Shown in pieces: positions 54,401 through 64,000 of a stretch of 64,000 bases of DNA (positions within the stretch are counted from its first letter, which is position 1; each line of letters starts with the position of its first letter). The notes beneath the pieces were generated by a model. The model made no database searches. It was not told the origin of the DNA and was given only the letters and a program-made list of their open reading frames with translations. The DNA comes from Nautilus pompilius (lineage: Eukaryota > Mollusca > Cephalopoda > Nautilida > Nautilidae): positions 682,001-746,000 of the forward strand of contig JACATO010000039.1 of assembly GCA_018389105.1 (NCBI GenBank). Reading direction: 5' to 3'. Both the position numbers and the translations under genes were made by a program.

Positions 54401-57343
54401 TAGCTGTAACACTGATGAGTTTATACAGAAACTTATATAACATTAATAAAAAAAAAAGGAATAGTGGGAAAATATTTTGTTGCTAGAAACTTAGTTTTAA
54501 GCAGGCTGTTTATTGTTCATAATTTGAGTAAGTTTGGTTGATTAACATTTCCTGACGTTTATTTGATAGTAAGTGTTTTTGTGGGTCATAATTTTTACAG
54601 GCACATTGGACATTAGAGTTTAAAATTTTACAATGTGCTTAAAGAGAAATAATTTGTTTGTACTTTTAGACATCGTAAACTACCTTTTGTTCATAGTTTA
54701 ATTTTAAATTTAAGGGTTGTGAACTTGTTGATTTAGTTATCTTGCCCATTTAAGCCTATAAATTTGCTTTGCTTTTTTGTTTTATATTTTGATTTCATTT
54801 ATAGGAGTGCATTTTTGGTTAGAAGAAAGTAACATTGGAGTGAAAAATAAAAAAAAATTGTGCATGAGAACATTTAAGAAGTGTTGATCTTCCATGGAAG
54901 GTGCAGAAAAGTAAACACACACTGAAAATTAGACAGTAGATAATACATGTAGCTGAAAGGGAATTTTCTATGGCAGCAGGTTAAAATAAATGGATGGAAA
55001 TATTTTGTATACCATTTTTACATAATTACTACTACTATATATCAGAGGGAAGTTGTCTTAGCTTGTGCATATGGAATTACAAATACATGTATAGTTTATG
55101 AAATTGAAGAAATATCAAATCAGACAATTAATGAATCTATAAAATCTATTGCATTTTGACTACTGCTGCAGGATGAGAAATTGACCAAATGATATTGAAA
55201 GCAAGCTAGCATTGCCAATTCTTATATTAGCCACTCGTTTATGATCTGTTTTCTATTTTTAGAAGTCTAGCAATGTATCAAGCTCTGGTTAAAAGGGAAT
55301 TCTTGTGATTTAATCCTTTGAAAATAAAATAAATTTTAATCTTGTTTTAGTAATGCTTTATGGATAGGCAGTAAATATTTTTGACAATTATTAAATTTCT
55401 AGTTGAAAAATAGCAACTCTAAATTCTGAAAACTTTCAAGACCTGTTTTATAAAATAAATATTTCCATATCTAGATTTTTTGAATTCACTCAATAATTGC
55501 TGATTACTCAACCTGTTTATAAAAAGATTCTTTCAATGATCAATGTTGGTGTTAAAAAAAAGAACATGCATGTATATCTCCATTTACAACTTCACATAAA
55601 GAAGATCTTTATTTTGAAACCATTTAACTTGTCACTTTCCAAATTCTCCAAATGCTTTTAGTTTTAAGAAAAAGTGACTGGGCTATTTAGATATGGGTAA
55701 GCTTGTGTCTGGAAATGTTAAGTCTGCAACATGGAAGAAAGTGGAAAACTGACAAATAACATAGTACAGGCACTAAAAATTAAAGGTATAAACAGATGAC
55801 TTAACTGCTGCTGATTTGGCTGCTGGAGTGTCTGGAGACCTGCATGGAAAACTCACTAGCAAGAAACCATTACCAAAGCCTTATAAGTTTCATGTCTCTT
55901 GCACAGGAAAAGCCTGGAAGAGAGTTTTGTGAACAGCTGGGAGTAAATTTGATATCTTTGCCAATAAAATGCTTGTGTGCTAGAGGATGGCTAATTGAAA
56001 ATTATTTTGCATAGTGTTTTGCAGAATTTGTTACATAGATGATTAAGTACAATGGGTTTGATTTGTTTCTTAAGTTGTTGCCAAACATTAAGAAAATAGA
56101 TGAAGCAAACAGACATAAAGGTTTAATTTTTTGCTTAGCCAATAGCATTTATGGCATCAAAAAGGCAAGGATCACAAGCATTTGTGAAAATTGATCTTGA
56201 GAGAAAGGAAGCGAGAAAAGTGTTGTGGAGAATGGTTTTGGTGGGGGGCTGCTTTTCAGTGCCTGACCTAAATTCATCTGAGAGTATGGTAGTACTTGTT
56301 TATCCAGATATCCAAATAATGGAAACAAATCTTGGCATCTCATTTGTGATCAATTATCTAGAAAAATCATTCTTCCGTCAGAATAACTCATGTGTTGACA
56401 GCATTTTGTTGACTGGTTCAGCTTTTACTCTCGACACTGGTATAGATGCATTCAGGGTGTTTGCAAGCCAAGTGACACATTTTTGAGAATTATTTTGCAC
56501 TAATGATCAATTCAGATCATTCTTCACCCCTCTTATAGGTGCTAATGATAGTAGCAGCAATATGAGTGGTAAAAGACCACATTATTTGCTGAAAGTAGTG
56601 AGATTTTAGGCCAAGAAGATGCGTGCTGGGAAATCAACTGGTGGAACAAATGACAGTAACGTGCTAAGCATTCAGCGAAAAGTTATTGAAAAAATTCTAA
56701 CAGTTACATGCCTATAACACACAAAATACAATGCTTTATTTTACAGTACATCATTTAAAGTGTATAATGCCTGTGTTTATTAATTGTCCTGGGGTGGGTT
56801 ATTTACGTGTTGTAACACAACCTATGCAATATCTATTAATTGGAAGAAAAGTTTATCCAAAGCAATCTTGGTCCCAACCATTCTTTATATGGAATTTCTT
56901 GAATTCTTTGAGGAGTAAGTGTTGAAACATCAACTGCAATACTGTTTCAAGACTTGAAGCAAGTTTGGAATAAAATATTACTTGATGTTCTGTTCAAATA
57001 CAAAGCTGGCAAGATGTCTACAAATTTTTTAACCCAGGTGTGATGTATACACTAACAGGTATTCATTATAATATATATATTTTTTGTTTTTTATTGCATC
57101 ATTGTGCTTATGACAGAGCTCTGGTGGTGATACTAATTTTTGGGCATGATTCCATAATTTGTACTGGTGCTATACATATATTTTCTTTTTCTTTTATAGT
57201 ATTTAGATCTAAGAAGAGTGAGATGGACTGGGTGATAAAACGTGCTGGGTCTAGTCAGGTGACTGGCCAAAGTGATGCCGTGGTAAGAATGAGAGGGCTA
57301 CCATTTGGGTGCTCGAAAGAAGAAATTGCTCAGTTTTTTACAG
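48368..57343 (+). CDS. HNRNPH: hnRNP H/F-type quasi-RRM protein, 5' half (partial)
   Basis: Members of this family bind G-tracts in nuclear RNA and control splicing and polyadenylation. Three plus-strand exons join in phase: 48368-48489 (ATG at 48390), 51813-51968 and 57200-57343, giving about 133 residues. qRRM1 runs from [20 protein letters not shown] through [11 protein letters not shown] to GQRYIEVFRS. The linker has the family signature [12 protein letters not shown], and qRRM2 starts [20 protein letters not shown] before the donor GTCAGT. MDWV and [10 protein letters not shown] point to hnRNP H/F rather than GRSF1. The remainder of qRRM2, the Gly-rich region and qRRM3 must lie beyond 64000. 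The Met at 48390 is the standard start; upstream exons could extend it. Orthology to H versus F cannot be settled. Confidence 0.93.
49236..49586 (-). mobile_element. Possible hAT transposase fragment
   Basis: A 116-codon minus-strand frame contains [20 protein letters not shown], resembling the V.TRWNS...ML.R block of hAT transposases, after a run that could match the preceding cysteine-His-helical segment ([11 protein letters not shown]). Similarity is loose. Adjacent minus-strand sequence at 48930-49220 might belong to the same copy. Confidence 0.35.
50323..50890 (-). mobile_element. Transposon-derived ORF remnant (widespread invertebrate family)
   Basis: Minus-strand frames, with indels, read [14 protein letters not shown], then [11 protein letters not shown], then [20 protein letters not shown], and last [19 protein letters not shown] with MTGDYIWDL. 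This block order (KLGL.K.FV, NFLGN, MS.K.H.L.SHLD.F..N, GERFHQDI...E.RYQG, M..DY.W.L) recurs in transposon-related predicted proteins of arthropods and molluscs. I cannot name its superfamily with certainty. The copy is degenerate and antisense to the host gene. Confidence 0.6.
51813..51968 (+). CDS. HNRNPH: hnRNP H/F exon, qRRM1 C-terminal half
   Basis: 156 nt with acceptor TCCAATAG and donor GTAAAT. It encodes [20 protein letters not shown] (the RNP1-equivalent) and HMGQRYIE. Confidence 0.95.
51969..57199 (+). other. hnRNP H/F intron before qRRM2
   Basis: A 5.2-kb intron with one clear MITE (53752-54414). The plus frame at 56151-56486 (111 codons) has no recognised motif and may be transposon debris. 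Nothing else seen. Confidence 0.7.
53752..54414. mobile_element. hAT-like MITE with ATGAG target duplication
   Basis: A 663-bp non-coding element begins CAGAGTTCCAGCTAG and ends with the inverse of CAGTGTTACAGCTAG (13 of 15 match). It is flanked directly by ATGAG on both sides (53747-53751 and 54415-54419). Its left 250 bp are GC-rich with repeated CATGCC motifs, unlike the intron. A 5-bp duplication and CAG..G termini suggest a hAT-type non-autonomous element, possibly the hAT5 group, but the class is inference. Confidence 0.7.
57200..57343 (+). CDS. HNRNPH: hnRNP H/F exon, linker and start of qRRM2
   Basis: 144 nt from acceptor TTTTATAG to donor GTCAGT, encoding [16 protein letters not shown] and [18 protein letters not shown]. 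It is the last exon of the gene visible in the window. Confidence 0.95.
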
Positions 57344-59681
57344 GTCAGTGAATGAAGTTTTTGTAACCGTCTTATAAGTGTATACAAGTGTCTTTTGTGT
57401 GCGTGCATGTGTGTGTGTATACATGTGTGTTTTGTTTATTGTAAGTAAAAATAGATTTAAAAACAAAAACTACTTTTCAAAGAAAGTTGGAGGTTTACAG
57501 CATTTATTGAGGAACTAGGTTTATTTTTTGTCTGTCTTTTTAAGTAGATATAATTAAAAGGCAGATATACAACTTATTGATGTATGTGTTTATACATTAA
57601 TATTATTTATCTAATCTGAATCTTTAATTCATAATTTTCCAGAGTTTGAATAATTTGGAATTTGACTCGTTTTTTCATTGTATAATGGGGGAGTGTTAAT
57701 TTATAAACATTTATTTGTAAGATAAAGATGGCAATGTTTTGATGGTATCATTGTATTGAAAGTCAAAACAAACCGTTACAGGCTGTTATTTATTATAGTT
57801 TAATATCCACAACTATTGAAATTAAAAAAAAAAATTGCTTATGTATATGTAACAAGTTTCTTTTTTGGCTCTAGATCTACAAGGAAACATCTCATAAGTA
57901 TCTTGCATTGTTGTATCAAAAAAATCTGATCTTGAAGCTTATTTGCTATTAATGCAAATGTCTTTCAGTTCATTGATGGGACTGAATAGAAAATTTTATT
58001 TGAACATTTTGTTTAAAAATTCTTGGAGCACTTTAAAAAAAGAAATCATGTACTCTGTTTGGAAGTATGATATTGTCATGAAAAAATACAAAAAAACTAA
58101 TGCATCCTATTTAAAATATTAAAGAAATATTAACACATGTTGTTGATAATTTTTATACAAATAAACAAATTCTAGATGAGAAATATATGCACAGCTTCAA
58201 TATTGTTTTTGCATTTTATTTATTATTTTTTAAAAAAATGTTATTGGTATTATTTTCACTTCCAAATATAATTAAAACTAAGATTTTGATTTTTTTAAAT
58301 AGATCACTAAATGGGAGGAAAAAAACAAACTTTTAACTCAATATAAATGTGATTTATGTTCGTACAATGTTAATTGCAGCTTAATAAGCACGCTTAATTT
58401 TAATGAACTGATCTACCTTTCATACTCTAATAATATTTATAATCTGAACTAATATGCTGATAGTTACTTCAATTTCTTGTCTTGCTTGTCACAAAAAAAA
58501 CTTAAACGTTTGGTAGTATCTGTATCCAAAAGATGTAAAAGATCTGTCATTTCTGTGCATTAGAACTTGCCAGGAAAACAGTCATAGCATATGCAATGTG
58601 GAGTTTTGAAGAACACTATGGTGTTTAACTGGGTAGTATGTTTTTCAGCTGCCTTGCATGGCTGCATAATAATATTTACCATCACTCTAAATTCCTGGTG
58701 TTGCTTTATGATGACATCACTTTCCTGGGAACATGTAAAATAGTCTTTCATCAGTGCTGCTCACTGTAGCAGCACCGAAAATATATTCCTCATTCATTTT
58801 AGTTTCCCAAGCAAAATGTTACTTTTTTCCTTCCAAAATTTTCTCTCTTAGAAATTGTGTGCATTAGATATGCCCAACAAGTACTCGTTCCTCTTTTACA
58901 GTTGTGTTCATTTTACGTCACTGCAAATTCTTTTCACATTATATTTATCTTGTGTTTCATCTCAAATAAACTTACCTACTTTACTAGTTTGTAGTATCAC
59001 CCTAGCAAGCCAGAATTTCAGATAGCATTCAAATTTAGCTCTCCTGACTATCTCTGCTTGGGCCATTGAAATTGTTGGCTTTTCTACCTGTAACATTCAG
59101 ACCATAAACTGATTTATTTATCTGTCATAGATCTGCTCATTTCTCTCATTACTCATTCTAAAGAGTCTTAGTTTCAGTAGCAATGATGTACTAAGTACTT
59201 TCCTTAAGTACCCTTTTTAAAATTTATTTACTCGTTTGTTTTCAGAACTTTACAGCAACAGAAATCTGCATTGCATATAATTGTATAAGAATTCTGTATG
59301 CATCTGTTTTTATGGAAAATTTTTATATAGTTTTAGTAGGGGAGATGTTTTAAACTAAGAAATGCAAAAAAAAAAATTTTTTTTTTTCACTTTGAAAAGG
59401 AGACACTTGGAATATAGGTCATTGTTCTTATATTTCATCATTATTAATTTTTTATAAAATTAACAGCTATATGAATGAAATCTTTGATCTATTTGTTATC
59501 TTGAAATAAACTTTCATTGGCATTTTTAACATTTAAACACTATGTCACTATATTGTTTTTCTCATTTACTTTTCCCCTCCTGATAGTGAACTTTATATAC
59601 TACTAAATTGATTTGTTTAAAAAAATGTAGAATTATTTTTTATTTTCTTTTAATTAATTTTGTTACATATACATAATATAT

Positions 59682-60481
59682 AGTAGTGGTCATAAGTCTA
59701 CAGACAGATATTTACTGATGTGTAGTCTCAATTATTATATATATTTTGACTAAATTTATTAAGTAATTCAAAGCTTGCAAATGTTTGTTGTAAACAAGAT
59801 TTTAAAGAAATAGTATTATCAGTATTTGGTGACAACTACTTAATGATAGATAACATTACATCTTTCTGGCATAGATGATACAAGTTGCAGTAGATATTCT
59901 TGAGGAATTTCTTTGCAAACCACTTGTACAATGTTCCAATGATTTTTTAAATACTTCCCCAAATTTTCAGTGGGATTAATTTCGGGGTTTTGAGTGAGTA
60001 TTTTTAATATTTCTAAGACCATCTATTTTTTTTTAATTTCTAAATACCTTTTATTCATTAGGTCAGTATGTTTAGGGCCATTATCTTGCATAAAGACAGC
60101 CCTTCACTATTGAAATGGAGTCCACTGGATATTGCATGTCTCCTTAATATATTGTGGTACTGTTTTTTAAATCATTCCATCAATTTTGACAATATCACCA
60201 ATTCCATTCACTGAAAAACATCCCTAAGTCATTATACAACAAACTGTTCATCTTTCCAATTTTTGTGTTCCTTTGTGAAACTACATCTTTTTTTTGTTTA
60301 CAGATGATAGTTTTGGTTTTTTAACAGCTACCATTCTTGTAAGCCCAACATAAACCAATTTTTTATCGTTGATCAACATGCAAAGAAAGTAATATCAAGT
60401 TGATTCATTGATTGGATCAATATATTTGAGTGTTCGCCTTATCATTTTCCACTCTGTTCTCAGACTTATGACCAGAACTAT
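59682..60481 (-). mobile_element. Tc1-type DNA transposon, internally deleted copy
   Basis: About 800 bp bounded by TA-rich sequence, with inverted ends sharing TGGTCATAAGTCT, typical of Tc1 terminal repeats. The minus-strand frame at 59840-60022 encodes NPTENLGKYLKNHWN and then IPQEYLLQLVSSMPERCNVI, the C-terminal NP.ENLW..LK and IP...L..LV.SMP.RC..VI blocks of Tc1 transposases. The copy is shorter than a full element (about 1.3-1.6 kb) and has stops, so it is inactive. Confidence 0.75.
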
Positions 60482-62799
60482 ATATTTCTTTTTTTTTTTT
60501 TAAAATGTATCTATTGTTCCAGGCGTGTTACAAATTTTATTTTAAAATTTTAGTTTTTTAAATTTTAGAATTAACATACACATTGCCTAATATTAATTTG
60601 TAACTTAACCCGGATTTTTTTGGCTGAAGTTTTAAAAATAAAGCATTTTTGTAATAGTTCGTTACTATGAAAAGTATTTATGTAGAAATGCTTGTTTGCT
60701 GGGAAAATAACAAAAAAACAACATTTGAAGATGATGTGTAGCTGTATTTTAAGTTTTTTTAAAAAAACTATAAATATTAATAAAAAGGAAATTTATCTTG
60801 TGCTACATTTAGAATTTTAGTTATCTCTCATTAAACATGAGATTGGTGAATTTTGATGGTGTATGGACTAGTGATAAAATTTTAGTTCAGAGAAACCTCC
60901 TCCACCTTCGTCATATATTTTATTGGTATCCATTTATTTACCAAAGCATATGCTGTGGTGTAAAACATTTTAACGTGATATTGTACAGTACAGAGATTAC
61001 ATTTTCTGAATAATAATTTATATTTACTGGTTTTCTTGTAAATCAACAACCTGATTCACTCAGCGACATTTTGCTGTTGTGCTTAATTTAATTTCCTTAT
61101 TTATAAACATCTAGATTGTTAGGGAAATCTATCAGATTAGAATTTATGTTCAGAAATTTTTCTATTTTACTAAAGTGAATTGAACTATAGCATTTAATGG
61201 TAACAATATTGAGTTTCATTTGACTACTTGTATCTAAAACGATGCACCTTGCTGACCATACTTTTTTGTTTTAGATTTTGATGTTTTTTTTTAATATTTA
61301 TTTCTTTGTTTTTTTGGTGAATTCATTACAAATCTTTCAGAAAATTACAGATCTTTACATTTAATGAAATTTAAGTAGGCATGTGTGCATTTTGATATAG
61401 TGATAGCCAATTCTACATTTTATTTTTTAAAACATGATTAAGGCAGTGTATTTGATTTGTTTCTGAGTTATTGTGTATGTTATTTCTTTTGCTAGAATAA
61501 TATTCCTTAGTCAAAAAAGTGTTGCCAATTGAGCATTTATTAGAGTTTACTGATTTATGAATAGCAAAATTTTTAATTACCTTTAGATAGATCATGCCTT
61601 TTTAAAATTCTTACATAGATATTTAGATTCGTTGTTTTGTTTAAAAACAAGTTATGCGCTAACTTTGGTCACTAGTATATAATTGTTGAAAAGTAATGTC
61701 ATTTGTTTGTTGACTTAATACTTTAATGATATTGTTAACCATATAATTTAATGCATGCGTGATGATTTTTATATAATGCAACCCCCCCCCCCTGTGGTTG
61801 GTTTTATGCAAAGTTTAGCTATTTTGCTACATAGTTGCATTTACTATGATTCTTGCAATATTGACTCTGCTGAAATCATCTGGAATTGAGAGGAGCAGTT
61901 TTTGGATGATCTTTTTTGAGATTGCTGCCATACTGAATATCTATAGATAAACCATTAGTAGACTGTGAGACTGATTTCAACAAACTACATGCCTAAATTA
62001 GATTAATCATGTGATTAGTTGTTGTGATGCACACAGACTGCTACACCCAAAACCATTCTGTTCCAAATACTATGGCATTACTGTGATGAGTTTGATACTT
62101 CTTTTGCAGCTATCACTTTATGACATATACTATATACTGTAACATCTGTACTCTTTTATAAGTGCAGGTCAAGTGAATAATGTTATGCCCCCAAATATCA
62201 TTGTTGCTTACCTTCTTTGTAGAAAAATCATTTTGGTATTTACCTAATTCTAACTTGCACCCCCGACAAGGTTTTTTTTTTCTTTCTTTTGCTTTTTTCT
62301 TGTTCTTGATATAAACAGTTAATGAAATTTATGATTTCTAACTGGCTTCATAAACTTCTAAGATTTTCTTTAATAATATTAGTGATTGCTATCAATGACA
62401 ATTTTCTATCTATATCTTTATTGAATAAAAAACATTTTCACTTGAATATCTCTAGTCTAGGTTTTCTTTAGGACTACCTGGAGGACACATTGAGCATCTT
62501 GCTAAAATTATGTTCAAACCATTTAGTATTTACATGGCCCAATATACATAAAGTGAAAATTTATCTACTTTAAGCTGGTTTTGGCAATTGTGAAAATTGT
62601 CAATCAATAAAATTTTAATATTTTAAAAAAAAAAACACCTTTATTGACAATATAATAAATGCTTATTTTGAAGTGTTTGGTTAAATGATGAAATTGAACT
62701 TTCTCAAGAACTGTTTACAATTGCATTGCATATTAAAATATGAATAGATGGTGGACTCATCTTTTTACAAATCAAGATTACTGCTAACTTTTAGATTAT

Positions 62800-63115
62800 G
62801 GGCAGTGTGATGATCCAGTGGTAGACTACTGGATTGCGGCAGTCGAGGATCCTAGTTCAATTGGTACATTGAACTAAGTTAGTTTGGCACCTCCCCAGTA
62901 TAATTTCTTCTTGCTCTTTACTAGCTGGCTGCATGGGCTTTCTCCAACATCTAAAAGTGAAGGGTTTAGTAAGGCTTTCCCTGCTGAGTCTTTAAGGTCC
63001 AGAATTGGCAACACTTCCTAGCAGATAGCCACAGCACTATGCTTCTAACCTGGAATGTCTGTCTCTGATAGACATCAATGTGCAACATAATTATTGTAGT
63101 TACATTTATATAAAT
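62800..63115 (+). mobile_element. tRNA-derived SINE
   Basis: The left end has a box A-like stretch (TGATCCAGTGGTAGA) and, about 30 bp on, GCGGCAGTCGAGGATCCTAG with a box B-like AGTTCAATT. This is the layout of an internal RNA polymerase III promoter from a tRNA. A tRNA-unrelated body of some 250 bp follows and the AT-rich tail ends near 63115. Cephalopod genomes carry tRNA-related SINEs of this kind; membership in a named family is not claimed. Confidence 0.65.
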
Positions 63116-64000
63116 ACATTTTAGAGTATTAATTTATAAATATGAAAACATTGGTAGGTTTTCATACAATGGGAAGCAAGCACCTAATTTACTGTTCATT
63201 TTGCTAAAATATATGAATTTGTTGATTTAGCATATTTTAAATTACCTTTAAAAAAATAAGATATTTAAAATTAAATCCTTGTTGATTGCCGAATTGTAAT
63301 ATATGGAAGAACTAGCTGAGGTACTGTTGCTGTATTGTAAAAATGGATTTTATAAAAGGCTTTGTATTGTGCAGTAGCTTAAAACCTTTCCCGGATTCTG
63401 AACTTCCTACAACCAAAATTTGGGGTCTCTGGGTGCCATGGTTTGGTTATGAAAGAGTAACAAACAAATGTACAAACCCTTGAAAATATGTATTAGGTTC
63501 CATTGTGCTTTTCTGGATTAAAGTGTAAAGTTTAGTTTCTTGTTTATTGCACATGTTTTCACATCTCCATAGAAAGCAGACTGACAACAAGTTTGTGTGT
63601 TGAAAGGATAACTTAAAATTTTTAGTTTCATTTTTCATCTATGCCAAAATCTTGAAATAAATGGAAATTTAATTAATTTCTCATTTTAATATTCTGATTT
63701 GGTATCTTCTTTATGCTATTATATCAATAAATATTGTTGATACAATGTTTTTTTCTACTTAAGTCAGAATTTGCAACTTATGTGCATTTAACATACACCA
63801 TTATTTTTTTCAGATTATACAAAGTTAGCTTTTGCTTGCAAAAAAGTCTTATTCAGTGCAATTTAACAAAATGATTGAAAAGACAATTCTGTGTTAATTC
63901 AAGTTTTAACTTTATACTGAAAATAAAAAACAGTATTAAATACTTTTTTTAAGTGTTAGTTTTCTTGAAAGGTTATATCATATTTTTCACTTTTGCTTTG

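Larger units (their letters stand above)
57344..64000 (+). other. hnRNP H/F intron running off the window
   Basis: More than 6.6 kb without the next qRRM2 exon, which should encode the strand after the first helix. It holds a Tc1 remnant (59682-60481) and a SINE (62800-63115); otherwise AT-rich DNA. Confidence 0.65.

Noticed and set aside
62800..62880. A genuine tRNA gene
   Set aside because: Box A and B-like segments exist but no cloverleaf with proper acceptor and anticodon stems can be formed; a SINE body follows.

Overview
The window reads as nuclear DNA of an invertebrate animal, probably a mollusc and perhaps a coleoid cephalopod. The genes are ordinary bilaterian genes with spliceosomal introns (GT..AG) up to more than 6 kb long. 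The non-coding DNA is very AT-rich, with sharp CpG-rich islands at promoters. It is littered with decayed Tc1/mariner, hAT-like, pogo-like and reverse-transcriptase remnants and a tRNA-derived SINE. The cephalopod assignment is inference from style; no sequence seen here proves it.

Layout, left to right. (1) 193-1785, plus strand: the last three coding exons of a collagen-like Gly-X-Y protein whose body lies outside the window. (2) 1.8-11.8 kb: gene-poor DNA with a Tc1 remnant, a hAT remnant, a mariner remnant and one doubtful small membrane-protein ORF. (3) 11.8-15.1 kb: a long CpG-rich island and a two-exon DDIT4/REDD1 homologue, interrupted by an apparent one-base deletion that costs it the end of its mTORC1-inhibitory domain. 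(4) 18.88-19.87 kb: an intact intronless cyclin H gene, far richer in GC than its surroundings, with a textbook CTCF-type site just upstream and an overlapping upstream ORF. (5) 22.25-26.06 kb, plus strand: the five-exon histone variant H2A.Z/H2A.V gene, with CCAAT, TATA-like and E2F-like promoter sites. (6) 27.28-41.30 kb, minus strand: the complete four-exon MOB1 gene (216 residues, Hippo pathway), convergent with H2A.Z; intron 1 holds a minisatellite of about 31 copies of a 56-bp unit. (7) 41.3-41.8 kb: a divergent CpG-rich promoter shared by MOB1 and an hnRNP H/F-type gene. (8) 41.8-64 kb, plus strand: the 5' half of that hnRNP H/F gene, with three coding exons covering qRRM1 and the start of qRRM2. 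At least two candidate first exons and one extra 5' exon could add an arginine-rich, mitochondrial-type leader or encode a separate small ORF. Its last intron runs off the window.

The genes do not form a pathway or an operon. DDIT4 (mTORC1 restraint), cyclin H (CDK-activating kinase/TFIIH), H2A.Z (chromatin), MOB1 (Hippo/NDR kinase activation) and hnRNP H/F (RNA processing) are regulatory housekeeping genes sharing a neighbourhood. No clearly novel multi-gene system is present. The most interesting items are the frameshifted DDIT4, the intronless GC-rich cyclin H, the alternative 5' coding capacity of the hnRNP H/F locus, the MOB1 intron minisatellite, and several intact-ended short transposons.
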